Below, one piece after another: positions 43,397 to 55,954 of a stretch of DNA of 64,000 bases. Source of the stretch: Pseudomonas sp. FP453 (lineage in GTDB: Bacteria > Pseudomonadota > Gammaproteobacteria > Pseudomonadales > Pseudomonadaceae); assembly GCF_030687495.1 (NCBI RefSeq), contig NZ_CP117435.1, positions 6,218,156-6,282,155 on the forward strand, written 5' to 3'. A model generated the notes under the pieces. That model made no database searches, was not told where the DNA came from, and was given only the letters and a program-made list of their open reading frames with translations. A program made the position numbers and the translations under genes. The number at the start of each line of letters is the position of its first letter. The first letter of the stretch is position 1.

Positions 43397-43813
43397 TTAC
43401 TTCTTGCGGATCTGCTGGAGCGTGCGCAGCTGGGCTGCAGCCTCGGCCAGACGTACAGCAGCAGCGCTGTAGTCGAAGTCCGCGCCCTTTTCGTTCAGGG
43501 CCTTCTCGGCAGCCTTGACGGCTTCCTGAGCGGAGGCTTCATCCAGGTCGCCAGCACGTTGCACGGTGTCGGCAAGTACCTTGACCATGTTCGGCTGAAC
43601 CTCAAGGAAACCACCGGAGATGTAAAACACCTCCTTTTCCCCGCCTTGCTTGGTCAGAGTGATCGGACCCGGCTTCAAGCTGGTGATCAACGGCGCGTGA
43701 CCCATGGCAATACCCAGGTCACCGAGTTCGCCGTGTGCAATCACCATCTCTACCAGACCGGAGAAGATTTCCCCTTCCGCGCTGACGATATCGCAATGGA
43801 CTGTCATAGCCAT
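43397..43813 (-). CDS. atpC: ATP synthase epsilon subunit
   Basis: A 138-residue F1 epsilon subunit: N-terminal beta-sandwich ([35 protein letters not shown]) and C-terminal two-helix hairpin ([19 protein letters not shown]). It links the central stalk to the c-ring and can inhibit ATP hydrolysis. The start MAMTVHC is the form usual in Pseudomonas; Met3 is an alternative. It is the last atp gene, 44 bp after atpD with a hairpin in the gap. Confidence 0.96.
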   Translation of the reverse strand: MAMTVHCDIVSAEGEIFSGLVEMVIAHGELGDLGIAMGHAPLITSLKPGPITLTKQGGEKEVFYISGGFLEVQPNMVKVLADTVQRAGDLDEASAQEAVKAAEKALNEKGADFDYSAAAVRLAEAAAQLRTLQQIRKK

Positions 43814-43833
43814 CTGATTGCCTCAACCTGATG

Positions 43834-43853
43834 AGCGCCCGTTTCCGGGCGCT
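43834..43853 (-). promoter_or_regulatory. Intercistronic hairpin between atpD and atpC
   Basis: AGCGCCCG (43834-43841), loop TTTC, CGGGCGCT (43846-43853) form an 8-bp GC-rich stem without a following T-run. A full terminator is unlikely; partial termination or mRNA protection is more plausible. Confidence 0.55.
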
Positions 43854-43857
43854 TGGA

Positions 43858-45261
<1,404 letters not shown>

Positions 45262-46122
45262 TTAAACCGCGGCAGCGCCGCCGACGATTTCCGAGATCTC
45301 TTGGGTGATCGCAGCCTGACGCGCCTTGTTGTAGATCAGCTGCAAATCGCTGATCAGATCACCGGCGTTATCGGTAGCGTTTTTCATCGCGATCATCCGC
45401 GCCGCTTGTTCAGCTGCGTTGTTCTCGACCACCGCCTGGTACACCTGCGACTCCACGTAGCGCACCATCAAGCCGTCAAGCAGCTCTTTGGCGTCTGGTT
45501 CGTAGAGGTAGTCCCAGTGGTGCTTGAGTTCCTGATCCGGAGTCGCCACCAGTGGAATCAATTGCTCCACGGTTGGCTGCTGGGTCATGGTGTTGATGAA
45601 CTTGTTGGATACCACGGAGAGGCGGTCAATCCGGCCTTCCAGGTATGCATCCAGCATCACCTTCACACTGCCGATCAAATCATTGATCGACGGCTCTTCA
45701 CCCAGGTGGCTGATAGCTGCTACGACGTTGCCGCCGAAGTTACGGAAAAAGGCCGCACCCTTGCTACCAACTACACACAGATCGATCTCGACGCCGTTTT
45801 CGCGGTTTACCGCCATGTCCTTGACCAGGGCCTTGAACAGGTTGGTATTCAAACCACCGCACAAACCACGGTCACTGCTCACAACCACATAACCCACACG
45901 CTTAACTTCGCGGTCGATCATGAATGGGTGGCGGTATTCCGGGTTGGCGTTGGCCAGATGCCCAATTACCTGGCGGATACGCTCCGCATAAGGACGGCTA
46001 GCAGCCATGCGCATTTGTGCCTTGCGCATTTTGCTGACCGCCACTTTTTCCATGGCGCTGGTAATTTTTTGCGTGCTTTTGATGCTCGCAATCTTACTGC
46101 GAATCTCTTTTGCGCCTGCCAT
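45262..46122 (-). CDS. atpG: ATP synthase gamma subunit
   Basis: A 286-residue central-stalk subunit. It has the two long helices expected: N-terminal [20 protein letters not shown] and C-terminal [20 protein letters not shown], with DRGLCGGLN in between. It rotates within the alpha3-beta3 ring and couples to the c-ring. The gene begins 50 bp after atpA with a 10-bp perfect hairpin in the gap. Confidence 0.97.
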   Translation of the reverse strand: MAGAKEIRSKIASIKSTQKITSAMEKVAVSKMRKAQMRMAASRPYAERIRQVIGHLANANPEYRHPFMIDREVKRVGYVVVSSDRGLCGGLNTNLFKALVKDMAVNRENGVEIDLCVVGSKGAAFFRNFGGNVVAAISHLGEEPSINDLIGSVKVMLDAYLEGRIDRLSVVSNKFINTMTQQPTVEQLIPLVATPDQELKHHWDYLYEPDAKELLDGLMVRYVESQVYQAVVENNAAEQAARMIAMKNATDNAGDLISDLQLIYNKARQAAITQEISEIVGGAAAV

Positions 46123-46143
46123 GTAACACCTATCAGGTTAGCA

Positions 46144-46167
46144 AGCGGGAGCCTTGCGGCTCCCGCT
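46144..46167 (-). promoter_or_regulatory. Intercistronic hairpin between atpA and atpG
   Basis: AGCGGGAGCC (46144-46153), loop TTGC, GGCTCCCGCT (46158-46167) form a 10-bp perfect GC-rich stem with no T-run. It could tune relative expression of alpha and gamma by stabilising upstream mRNA or causing partial termination. Confidence 0.6.
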
Positions 46168-46172
46168 GCGGC

Positions 46173-47717
46173 TTACCAGGTTTGGGTGGCCTTGAACTTC
46201 TCGATACCGGCTTTCAGGCCAGCGTCGATTTCGTCATTGAAGTCACCCTTCACGTTGATCTTGGCCAACAAGTCGGCGTGATCGCGGTTGAAGTAAGCAA
46301 TCAGCGCTTGTTCAAAGCTGCCAACCTTGGCGATTTCGACGTCAGTCAGGAACCCACGCTCAGCGGCATACAGCGACAACGCCATGTCAGCGATCGACAT
46401 TGGGGCGTATTGCTTCTGCTTCATCAGCTCGGTAACGCGCTGACCATGCTCAAGTTGCTTACGGGTCGCTTCGTCCAGGTCAGAAGCGAACTGGGCGAAT
46501 GCCGCCAGTTCACGGTACTGAGCCAGAGCGGTACGGATACCACCGGAGAGCTTCTTGATGATCTTGGTCTGAGCGGCACCACCCACACGGGATACCGAAA
46601 CACCGGCGTTCACTGCAGGGCGGATGCCCGAGTTGAACATGGCCGATTCCAGGAAGATCTGACCGTCGGTGATGGAAATCACGTTGGTCGGAACGAACGC
46701 GGAAACGTCGCCAGCCTGGGTTTCGATGATCGGCAGTGCGGTCAGGGAACCGGTTTTGCCGGTCACTGCGCCGTTGGTGAACTTCTCTACGTACTCTTCC
46801 GAAACGCGGGATGCGCGCTCCAGCAGACGGGAGTGGAGATAGAACACGTCGCCTGGGTAGGCTTCACGGCCTGGTGGACGGCGCAGCAGCAGGGAAATCT
46901 GGCGGTAAGCCACTGCTTGCTTGGACAGATCGTCATAAACGATCAGCGCGTCTTCACCGCGGTCGCGGAAGAATTCACCCATGGTGCAACCGGCATACGG
47001 AGCCAGGTATTGCAGCGCAGGAGATTCCGAAGCACTGGCCGCCACGATGATCGTGTTTTTCAGTGCGCCGTTCTCTTCCAGCTTGCGAACCACGTTGGCG
47101 ATGGTCGATTGCTTCTGACCAATAGCTACGTAGACGCAGAAAATGCCGCTGTCTTTCTGGTTGATGATCGCGTCGATGGCCAGAGCGGTTTTACCGATCT
47201 GACGGTCACCGATGATCAGCTCACGCTGGCCACGGCCGACAGGGATCATGGCATCGACAGCCTTGTAGCCAGTCTGTACAGGCTGGTCTACCGACTTACG
47301 CCAGATCACGCCTGGAGCAACTTTCTCGACCGCGTCGGTCTCGGTGTTGCCCAGTGGACCTTTACCGTCAACAGGGTTACCCAGTGCGTCGACTACGCGA
47401 CCCAGCAGTTCCTTACCAACCGGAACTTCCAGGATACGGCCAGTGCACTTGGCGCTCATGCCTTCAGCCAGGGACTGGTATGCGCCGAGAATAACGGCAC
47501 CTACGGAGTCCTGCTCCAGGTTGAGAGCCATACCGAAGACGCCGCCCGGAAACTCGATCATCTCGCCGGACATTACGTCGGCCAGACCGTGAATCCGCAC
47601 GATACCGTCAGATACGCTGACGACAGTGCCTTCGTTACGGGCTTGGGAGGTCACATCGAGCTTGTCGATGCGGCCCTTGATAATTTCACTTATTTCGGAA
47701 GGATTGAGTTGCTGCAT
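46173..47717 (-). CDS. atpA: ATP synthase alpha subunit
   Basis: A 514-residue regulatory F1 subunit. Walker A reads [33 protein letters not shown] marks the Walker B strand and [20 protein letters not shown] the following conserved block. The start [18 protein letters not shown] is usual for Pseudomonas. It binds nucleotide but is non-catalytic and supplies the arginine finger to beta. Lies 21 bp after atpH. Confidence 0.98.
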   Translation of the reverse strand: MQQLNPSEISEIIKGRIDKLDVTSQARNEGTVVSVSDGIVRIHGLADVMSGEMIEFPGGVFGMALNLEQDSVGAVILGAYQSLAEGMSAKCTGRILEVPVGKELLGRVVDALGNPVDGKGPLGNTETDAVEKVAPGVIWRKSVDQPVQTGYKAVDAMIPVGRGQRELIIGDRQIGKTALAIDAIINQKDSGIFCVYVAIGQKQSTIANVVRKLEENGALKNTIIVAASASESPALQYLAPYAGCTMGEFFRDRGEDALIVYDDLSKQAVAYRQISLLLRRPPGREAYPGDVFYLHSRLLERASRVSEEYVEKFTNGAVTGKTGSLTALPIIETQAGDVSAFVPTNVISITDGQIFLESAMFNSGIRPAVNAGVSVSRVGGAAQTKIIKKLSGGIRTALAQYRELAAFAQFASDLDEATRKQLEHGQRVTELMKQKQYAPMSIADMALSLYAAERGFLTDVEIAKVGSFEQALIAYFNRDHADLLAKINVKGDFNDEIDAGLKAGIEKFKATQTW

Positions 47718-47738
47718 TGCTCTGCTGCCCCTTCAAAC

Positions 47739-48277
47739 TCAAGATTTCAATGCTTCGGCAAGATTCGCGAGTTTGCCGCGAATCGAGCCATCGATAACCA
47801 GGTCGCCGGCGCGAATGACAATGCCCCCAATGAGGGATTTGTCTTCCGCAACTTGCAGGCGCACTTCCCGGTCGAGTCGTGCACTGAGAACCTTGGCGAG
47901 TTTGTCTTGCTGTTCTTGGTTCAATGCGAAAGCACTGGTCACTTCAACGTCTACCGATTTCTCTTGCTCGGCCTTGTACAGGTCGAACAGAGCGGCAATC
48001 TCCGGCAGAAGCAGGAGACGGTCGTTTTCGGCAACGACGTGCAAGAAGTTCTGCACTTTCACATCAAACTTGTCGCCGCACACTTCAATAAAAGTGGCGG
48101 CCTTGTCTGCGCTCGTCAGTCGCGGGGCCTTGAGCACGCGCTGCATGGTGTCGTCTTGCGACACTGCTGCAGCCAGGCCGAGCATGGCTGACCAAGAGGC
48201 CAGCTGCTGGTGGGCCTGGGCGTGCTCGAAGGCTGCCTTAGCGTAAGGTCGGGCCAACGTGGTCAATTCTGTGCCAT
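47739..48277 (-). CDS. atpH: ATP synthase delta subunit; start region disturbed as read
   Basis: The peripheral-stalk delta subunit. From [20 protein letters not shown] to the C-terminal [12 protein letters not shown] it is normal. The expected N-terminus is [10 protein letters not shown], but here ATGGCACAGAATTGA encodes only Met-Ala-Gln-Asn before a stop; the delta frame is re-entered at TTG (48266), which overlaps that stop. Removing the two bases CA from ATGGCACAGAATTG restores [10 protein letters not shown] and a 178-residue protein, the family length. GAGGG stands five bases before the ATG, not before the TTG. So either a 2-bp insertion error, or a real allele using termination-reinitiation. 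The undisturbed reading is 47739-48266. Confidence 0.9.
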
Positions 48278-48289
48278 GATCGCCCTCGC

Positions 48290-48761
48290 TTAAATTTCAG
48301 CAGCCAGTTTGTTAACCAGCTCCGCGTGCGCGTTTTGATCGATTGTGGCACCCAGGATCTTCTCAGCACCGCCAACGGCCAGGGCACCCAGTTGGGCACG
48401 CAGCGCGTCTTTGACACTGTTCAGTTCCTGCTCGATCTCGGCCTGAGCCTGAACCTTCACACGGTCAGCGTCGATACGGGCTTTTTCAACAGCCTCTTCA
48501 ACGATCTGGTTACCGCGTTTCTTGGCTTGCTCAATGATTTCGGCTGCTTGAGCTTTCGCTTCGCGCAGTTGCTGACCCGCTTTATCTTGGGCCAACTCCA
48601 GGTCGCGAGCTGCTCGTGCTGCAGCGTCCAGTCCATCCGCAATCTTCTTCTGACGTTCGTGCAGAGCTGCGATGACCGGAGGCCATACGAACTTCATGCA
48701 GAAAACGACAAAAAATCAAGAACGCTAAGGACTGACCAATAATGGTTGCATTAATGTTCAC
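48290..48761 (-). CDS. atpF: ATP synthase b subunit; +1 frameshift in a T run as read
   Basis: The membrane-anchored b subunit of the peripheral stalk. A GTG start with GAGG upstream gives [16 protein letters not shown], the usual anchor. Then a run of six T (A on the plus strand, 48710-48715) throws the frame off; with five T it continues [20 protein letters not shown] and the normal helical stalk ([20 protein letters not shown]) to the stop. The repaired protein has 156 residues, the expected length. The gene is essential for oxidative growth, so a homopolymer error in the sequence is the simplest reading; slippage that restores the frame is possible but less likely. Confidence 0.92.
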
Positions 48762-48817
48762 GCCAATACCTCGCTCATTCGTTGCACAACACACCAATCA
48801 CTCGAAAAGACGAGTGA

Positions 48818-49090
<273 letters not shown>

Positions 49091-49208
49091 TTACGTCGTA
49101 TGGTTTAGGTTTTTTAGATTTTAAAGCGGTAAAACAAATCGTTTCATAGCCCGGTAGGGCCTACCTCCCGTTTGACCGGGAAGGACATCAGACTAGCCGA
49201 GACTGGTC

Positions 49209-50502
<1,294 letters not shown>

Positions 50503-50576
50503 CACTCTTGCTCCTCAATGGTCGGCTGCCGGAAATCAATAACTTGGCATAATTTGTGCCGACAAAATGCGCGCAG

Positions 50577-50605
50577 AGTATAGGGGCGGTTCTGCCCCTA
50601 TTCAA
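50577..50605 (-). promoter_or_regulatory. Sigma-70-type promoter of the atp operon
   Basis: On the minus strand TTGAAT (-35, 50605-50600), a 17-bp spacer and TATACT (-10, 50582-50577) make a near-consensus promoter about 75 bp before the atpI start. The spacer region contains the inverted repeat TAGGGGC...GCCCCTA, whose ends touch both hexamers, so a repressor or the parB 3' hairpin could overlap it. Confidence 0.65.
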
Positions 50606-50650
50606 CTGCCGGGTAGTGATTTCCGATCACACGCTACATGAGTAAATGTT

Positions 50651-51523
50651 TCAGCGGATGTGGGCAAGGACGCCCTGCAGCTCATCAAGAGAGTTATAGC
50701 CGATGACCAATTGGCCTTTGCCTTTCTTCCCGTGGCGAATCTGCACCGCAGAGCCTAGGCGTTCGGCCAGGCGCTGCTCGAGACGGGCGATATCCGGATC
50801 AGGTTTGCTCGTTTCGACCGGTGCAGGTTTACCACTCAACCACTGGCGAACCAGGGCCTCGGTCTGACGAACGGTGAGCCCTCGTGCGACAACGTGTCGC
50901 GCCCCTTCAACCTGTTGATTTTCCGGCAAACCCAGCAAAGCACGGGCGTGACCCATTTCCAGGTCGCCATGGGACAGCATGGTCTTGATGACTTCCGGCA
51001 GCGCGATCAGGCGCAGCAAGTTGGACACGGTCACGCGGGACTTGCCCACTGCGTCAGCCACTTGTTGCTGGGTCAGCTGGAATTCCTGCTGCAAGCGCTG
51101 CAATGCAATCGCTTCTTCGACCGGGTTGAGGTCTTCACGCTGGATGTTCTCGATCAGCGCCATGGCGATCGCGGTTTCATCCGGTACATCGCGCACCATC
51201 GCCGGGATCGTTTCCTTGCCGGCCTGCTGGCTGGCACGCCAGCGGCGTTCACCGGCGATGATTTCAAAGCGCCCGCCACCAATGGGGCGGACCACGATCG
51301 GCTGCATCACGCCCTGGGCCTTGATCGAATTGGCCAGTTCTTCCAGCGCCTGGGGGTCCATGTCCCGGCGTGGCTGGTATTTGCCGCGCTGGATCAGGTC
51401 CAGGGGCAGGTGTTGCAGCTCGCGCTCGTCGGCCTGCACCGCTTGCTCTTCAAGCGACGTGACAGTCGGACCACTCAGCAGTGCATCCAGTCCACGTCCG
51501 AGACCTCGTTTCTTGACGGCCAT
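50651..51523 (-). CDS. parB: Chromosome-partitioning protein ParB
   Basis: A 290-residue ParB/Spo0J. It carries the CTP-binding GERRWRAS box, a helix-turn-helix (LTQQQVADAVGKSRVTVSNL) and a C-terminal dimerisation domain (GKGQLVIGYNSLDEL). It binds parS sites and spreads to form the segregation complex with ParA. Nine bases separate it from parA. No perfect parS site (TGTTCCACGTGGAACA) is present in this window; the sites are probably on the dnaA side of the origin. Confidence 0.97.
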   Translation of the reverse strand: MAVKKRGLGRGLDALLSGPTVTSLEEQAVQADERELQHLPLDLIQRGKYQPRRDMDPQALEELANSIKAQGVMQPIVVRPIGGGRFEIIAGERRWRASQQAGKETIPAMVRDVPDETAIAMALIENIQREDLNPVEEAIALQRLQQEFQLTQQQVADAVGKSRVTVSNLLRLIALPEVIKTMLSHGDLEMGHARALLGLPENQQVEGARHVVARGLTVRQTEALVRQWLSGKPAPVETSKPDPDIARLEQRLAERLGSAVQIRHGKKGKGQLVIGYNSLDELQGVLAHIR

Positions 51524-51532
51524 GGGGATTCC

Positions 51533-52330
51533 TTAAGTTGGCTGGGCTGCAGCGGTGCGTGAGTTGCGGCGTTGACGGCGAACCATCTCGCCGGCCAGGG
51601 CCAGGTAGGCAATGGCGCCACGCGAGGATTTGTCGTACGCCAGCGCGGGCATGCCGTAGCTTGGCGCTTCGGCCAGACGGATGTTGCGCGGGATCACCGT
51701 GTCGTAGAGCTGGTCGCCAAAGTGTTCCTTGAGCTGCGCCGACACGTCGTTCATCAGGCTCAGGCGCGGATCGAACATGGTCCGCAACAGGCCTTCGATC
51801 TGCAGGTTCGGGTTGAGCAACTCGGCGATACGCTTGATGTTATCCACAAGGTCGCTCAAGCCTTCCAGTGCGTAGTATTCGCACTGCATGGGGATAATCA
51901 CCCCATCGGCTGCCACCAACGCGTTCAGCGTAAGCATCGACAGTGACGGCGGGCAGTCGATCAAAATGTAATCGTAATTCTCGCGGATCGGCGCCAACGC
52001 GCTGCGCAGACGGCTTTCCTTCATCTGCATTTCCAGCAGCACCACTTCCGCCGCGGTCAAATCGCGGTTGGCCGGCAGCAGTTGGTAACCACCGTGTTCG
52101 GAGAAGTGCATGGCCTGGGCCAGGTCGCACTCGCCGATCAGCAAGTCGTAGACCGAGTTTTCCAGGCCGTGTTTATCCACACCGCTACCCATGGTGGCGT
52201 TGCCCTGTGGATCGAGATCGATCAACAGCACCCGGCGCTTGGTAGCCACCAGGGATGCTGCGAGGTTGATGCAGGTGGTGGTTTTGCCCACGCCACCTTT
52301 CTGGTTCGCTATCGCGAATACCTTAGCCAT
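51533..52330 (-). CDS. parA: Chromosome-partitioning ATPase ParA (Soj)
   Basis: A 265-residue deviant Walker ATPase: KGGVGKTTTCINLAAS, VLLIDLDPQGNATMGSG, YILIDCPPSLSMLTLNAL. It drives segregation of the origin with ParB. I start at MAKVFAIANQKGG (52330); a longer frame adds six residues lacking a ribosome site. It lies 18 bp after rsmG in the usual rsmG-parA-parB order. Confidence 0.96.
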   Translation of the reverse strand: MAKVFAIANQKGGVGKTTTCINLAASLVATKRRVLLIDLDPQGNATMGSGVDKHGLENSVYDLLIGECDLAQAMHFSEHGGYQLLPANRDLTAAEVVLLEMQMKESRLRSALAPIRENYDYILIDCPPSLSMLTLNALVAADGVIIPMQCEYYALEGLSDLVDNIKRIAELLNPNLQIEGLLRTMFDPRLSLMNDVSAQLKEHFGDQLYDTVIPRNIRLAEAPSYGMPALAYDKSSRGAIAYLALAGEMVRRQRRNSRTAAAQPT

Positions 52331-52348
52331 TCTTGCTTGTGTTCCCAA

Positions 52349-52993
52349 TCATGCCGTGCGGCGCAGTATCAGCAGATGGCGTTGGCCTTGGCAACCGGGT
52401 ACGGCCAAGGCGTGTTCGCTATCGAGGTGGAAGTCTGCCGGCAATGCTAACAGCTCGTCGCTTGGATGGACGCCCTTCATTGCCAGCCAGCGGGTGTCAC
52501 GGTCGCCGAGGTGGCGAGTCCAGTTGCTGAAGTTCTCCATGCTGCTGAAGGCCCGGGAAACAATTCCGTTGAAAGGCTGTTCAGGCGTGAAGGCTTCGAC
52601 GCGACTGTGGATAACGTGCAGGTTATCCAACTTGAGTTCGAGTTTGACCTGGGTCAGGAAGCGGGTTTTCTTGCCGTTGCTGTCCAGGCAGGTGACTTGC
52701 GACTCGGGAAACAGGATTGCCAGGGGAATCCCTGGCATGCCGCCGCCACTGCCAACGTCGAGCCAGCGACCGTTTTCGATAAACGGCATCACACTCAAGC
52801 TGTCGAGCAAGTGACGCGAAACCATTTCGTCTGGATCACGCACTGCAGTCAGGTTGTAGGCCTTGTTCCATTTGATCAACAGGGCCAGGTAACCCAGCAG
52901 CAATTCGTGCTGGGCCGGGGTCAGGTCGACGCCCAACTGGCGCGCACCTGTGGATAACTCTTCGGCGTGTTGCGAGGTGACCAACGAACTCAA
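52349..52993 (-). CDS. rsmG: 16S rRNA m7G527 methyltransferase RsmG (GidB)
   Basis: A 214-residue methyltransferase with the SAM motif [18 protein letters not shown] and the neighbouring [11 protein letters not shown] helix. It methylates G527 of 16S rRNA. The TTG start overlaps the mnmG stop as TTGA, so it is made by termination-reinitiation, the same geometry proposed for the disturbed atpH start. Confidence 0.95.
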   Translation of the reverse strand: MSSLVTSQHAEELSTGARQLGVDLTPAQHELLLGYLALLIKWNKAYNLTAVRDPDEMVSRHLLDSLSVMPFIENGRWLDVGSGGGMPGIPLAILFPESQVTCLDSNGKKTRFLTQVKLELKLDNLHVIHSRVEAFTPEQPFNGIVSRAFSSMENFSNWTRHLGDRDTRWLAMKGVHPSDELLALPADFHLDSEHALAVPGCQGQRHLLILRRTA

Positions 52994-54885
52994 GCGCTTT
53001 GCTCCAACTGACGGCCCGCGCCGCGTTTTTTCAAATGAATCATCAACAGCGAAATGGCTGCCGGCGTGACGCCGGGGATGCGTGAAGCCTGGCCCAGGGT
53101 TTCTGGCCGAGTTATCCCCAGCTTGCTTTGGATTTCTTTCGACAACCCGGAAATCCCGGTGTAATCGATATCCACAGGCAGCTTGGTGTCTTCACTGGCG
53201 CGCAGGCGAGCGATCTCATCCTGCTGGCGGTCAATGTAACCGGCGTACTTGGTCTTGATCTCGACCTGCTCGGCGACCTGTGGATCTTCTGCGCCGCCGC
53301 CGGTCACTTCGACCAGACCAGCGTAGTCGATTTCCGGGCGCGACAGCAGGTTGAGCAAGTTGTACTCGTGGGTCAGCGGCGTGCCGAATTTTTCCGCGAT
53401 TGCGTCGCCCTGTTCGGTGCCCGGGCGAACCCAGGTGCTTTTCAGGCGTTGCTCTTCCAGGGTGATGCTTTCGCGTTTCTTGCAGAAGGCTTCCCAGCGC
53501 GCGTCATCGACCAAGCCCAGCTCGCGACCTTTTTCGGTCAGGCGCAGGTCGGCGTTGTCTTCGCGCAGGATCAGGCGGTATTCCGCCCGGGAAGTGAACA
53601 TCCGGTACGGTTCCTGGGTACCCAGGGTGATCAGGTCATCCACCAACACACCGATGTACGCTTCATCGCGACGCGGGCACCAGCTGTCTTTGCCCTGTGC
53701 GCGCAGTGCGGCGTTGGTCCCGGCCAGCAAACCTTGGGCGCCGGCTTCTTCGTAACCGGTGGTGCCGTTGATTTGTCCGGCGAAGAAAAGACCGCCGATC
53801 ACTTTGGTTTCCAGGCTGTACTTCAGGTCACGCGGATCGAAGTAGTCGTACTCGATGGCGTAGCCCGGACGCACGATGTGCGCGTTTTCCATGCCGCGAA
53901 TCGATTGCACGATCTGGATTTGCACGTCGAATGGCAGGGAAGTGGAAATCCCGTTCGGGTACAGCTCATGGGTGGTCAAGCCTTCGGGCTCGATAAAGAC
54001 CTGGTGGCTTTCCTTGTCGGCAAAGCGGTGGATCTTGTCTTCGATCGACGGGCAATAACGCGGGCCAATACCTTCGATCACCCCGGAATACATCGGCGAA
54101 CGGTCGAGGTTCGCGGCAATGATTTCGTGGGTGCGCGCATTGGTGTGGGTAATCCAGCAGCTCACCTGTTTCGGGTGCTGCTCTTTGGAACCCATGAACG
54201 ACATCACCGGAATCGGCGTGTCGCCGGCTTGTTCGGTCATCACCGAGAAATCCACAGAACGCCCATCGATACGCGGCGGGGTCCCGGTTTTCAGGCGACC
54301 GACGCGCAGCGGCAACTCACGCAGGCGTTTTGCCAGGGCAATCGACGGCGGATCACCGGCACGACCGCCGGAATAGTTCTGCATACCGATGTGGATAAGT
54401 CCGCCGAGGAAGGTACCGGTGGTCAACACCACGGATTCTGCGAAGAAACGCAGGCCCATCTGAGTGACAACACCGCGTACTTGATCCTGTTCAACGATCA
54501 GGTCATCCGCCGCCTGTTGAAATATCCACAGGTTCGGCTGGTTTTCCAGGGTTTCGCGCACGGCCGCCTTGTACAGGATGCGGTCGGCTTGTGCCCGAGT
54601 GGCACGCACGGCCGGGCCTTTACGGCTGTTCAGCACGCGAAATTGAATGCCACCCTTGTCGGTAGCCATGGCCATCACGCCGCCAAGGGCGTCGATTTCT
54701 TTGACCAGATGGCTCTTGCCGATCCCACCAATGGCGGGGTTGCAACTCATTGCACCGAGGGTTTCCACGTTGTGCGTGAGCAACAGGGTTTTTACGCCCA
54801 TGCGTGCTGACGCCAGTGCTGCCTCGGTACCGGCATGACCGCCGCCGATGACGATCACTTCAAAACGGGAAGGGAAATCCACCAC
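52990..54885 (-). CDS. mnmG: tRNA uridine-5-carboxymethylaminomethyl modification enzyme MnmG (GidA)
   Basis: A 631-residue FAD protein. It has the N-terminal [17 protein letters not shown], the family mark [20 protein letters not shown], and the C-terminal helical domain that docks MnmE ([17 protein letters not shown]). It works with MnmE on U34 of tRNAs. Start is GTG. A possible -10 box TATACT (54960-54955) lies upstream beside the DnaA-box cluster. Unusually, mnmE is about 4.5 kb away behind an iron-uptake insertion rather than nearby. Confidence 0.97.
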   Translation of the reverse strand: MVDFPSRFEVIVIGGGHAGTEAALASARMGVKTLLLTHNVETLGAMSCNPAIGGIGKSHLVKEIDALGGVMAMATDKGGIQFRVLNSRKGPAVRATRAQADRILYKAAVRETLENQPNLWIFQQAADDLIVEQDQVRGVVTQMGLRFFAESVVLTTGTFLGGLIHIGMQNYSGGRAGDPPSIALAKRLRELPLRVGRLKTGTPPRIDGRSVDFSVMTEQAGDTPIPVMSFMGSKEQHPKQVSCWITHTNARTHEIIAANLDRSPMYSGVIEGIGPRYCPSIEDKIHRFADKESHQVFIEPEGLTTHELYPNGISTSLPFDVQIQIVQSIRGMENAHIVRPGYAIEYDYFDPRDLKYSLETKVIGGLFFAGQINGTTGYEEAGAQGLLAGTNAALRAQGKDSWCPRRDEAYIGVLVDDLITLGTQEPYRMFTSRAEYRLILREDNADLRLTEKGRELGLVDDARWEAFCKKRESITLEEQRLKSTWVRPGTEQGDAIAEKFGTPLTHEYNLLNLLSRPEIDYAGLVEVTGGGAEDPQVAEQVEIKTKYAGYIDRQQDEIARLRASEDTKLPVDIDYTGISGLSKEIQSKLGITRPETLGQASRIPGVTPAAISLLMIHLKKRGAGRQLEQSA

Positions 54886-55007
54886 GCACCTCGTGCCTGC
54901 TTATGTAGGTAATCAGGAATTGTCTGTTGAAAGGGTTTTGGAGCTTTGGCGGCAAGTATAGGGACTTAGCCCTTCCTAAAGAACCCTTTGCACAAAATTT
55001 AACCAGC

Positions 55008-55296
55008 TGTGGATGAATCACAGACAATAGAAATTAAAAGAGAGAGATTTATTAAATCTTTGTTTTTATGTTTATTTCTACTGAGCCTACTTTCTGTGGA
55101 TAGATCTCTACAGGCCTTTATTTACTTTGTGTACAGAGATTCAAAAGTCTGTGGTCATGTGCCAATGAGGCCCTTGGATAAGTGCTTTAAGCCTGTGGAT
55201 TAAAGCAGTGGTTATCCACAGGCGGGTTTATCTTCAGTTTTCAAGCCCTGTTATCAACTGGGCACAGGGGCGGTTATTCACAGGGCTTAATCCACA
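55008..55296. promoter_or_regulatory. DnaA-box cluster upstream of mnmG (oriC-like)
   Basis: The 54886-55446 gap contains no gene. It has a perfect DnaA box TTATCCACA (55212-55220), TTATTCACA (55274-55282), and one-mismatch boxes at 55008, 55095, 55194 and 55288. A very AT-rich stretch (55020-55075) sits beside them, like a DNA-unwinding element. Cluster plus AT-rich block is the make-up of a replication origin. In Pseudomonas a second autonomously replicating segment near gidA has been discussed, as far as I recall. It may instead titrate DnaA or regulate mnmG. Confidence 0.6.
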
Positions 55297-55410
55297 GAAA
55301 TCGATGAATAGCTGGGTATTTCAGGCGTGACGAAGCCGCCGCAATCTTTCGATTCGCAGCTGGGCCCGTAAAAGAGAGACCTATTGTGAGAAAACCGCAG
55401 TGCAGTTAAT

Positions 55411-55429
55411 AATAGCGATTATCATTAAC
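55411..55429. promoter_or_regulatory. Fur-box-like site before the FecI-type sigma gene
   Basis: AATAGCGATTATCATTAAC matches 14 of 19 positions of the Fur consensus GATAATGATAATCATTATC. It ends 17 bp before the sigma-factor ATG, so iron-dependent repression of the downstream unit is likely. Confidence 0.65.
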
Positions 55430-55446
55430 CTGCCTTGTCGCGCCCT

Positions 55447-55954
55447 ATGCCCCCTCCTTCACACACGGCTGCTGTCCAGCACATCTACGAACAGCACCAT
55501 TCGTGGCTGCAGGGATGGCTCAAAGGTAAATTGCATAACGCTTGCGATGCGGCCGACGTGGCGCACGATACGTTCGTGCGCATCCTGGGCGGACGCCATG
55601 CCGCGCAGATCATGGAACCGCGTGACTATCTGGCGACCATTGCCAAAGGCCTGGTGATTGACCGTTATCGCCGGCATGCCGTTGAACAGGCTTATAAGCA
55701 AACCCTGGCCGAGCGCCCTGAAGCCACAGCCATTCAGCGAAGAAGACAAGGCAATCATCATCGAAACCCTGGTGGCTGTGGATAAAGCGCTGTCTAGCCT
55801 GGGGGAGCGAGCGCGGCGGATTTTCATGCTGTCGCAGATCGAGGGCCTGACTTATCAACAAATCGCCGATCAACTGCAGGTTTCCCTGACCACCGTGAAA
55901 AAACACATGGTCCGCGCGCTGACCGAGTGTGCATTGATCATGGCCGGCCTCTGA
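55447..55954 (+). pseudogene. FecI-like ECF sigma factor, frameshifted as read
   Basis: The first part reads AVQHIYEQHHSWLQGWLKGK and AADVAHDTFVRILGGRHAAQ (region 2), ending AYKQTLAERPEA; region 4 (ALSSLGERARRIFMLSQIEG, then LTYQQIADQLQVSLTTVKKH) continues in the next frame from about 55725. One extra base near 55720-55727 (GAAGCCACAG) explains the break. Repaired, the protein has 168 residues, normal for FecI/PvdS-type iron-starvation sigma factors. I start at the ATG at 55447 behind the Fur-like site. It would direct transcription of the adjacent receptor. A sequence error is likely, but a real null allele cannot be excluded. Confidence 0.8.

Noticed and set aside
48705..48720. Programmed frameshifting in atpF as a regulatory device
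   Set aside because: Family members have no such shift to my knowledge, and four other insertion-type breaks in the window make a sequence error more likely; kept only as an alternative.
54758..54775. parS-like half sites (TTTCCACGTT at 54764; TTCCACGTG near 63661)
   Set aside because: Neither matches the 16-bp palindrome TGTTCCACGTGGAACA closely enough; only one half fits in each case.
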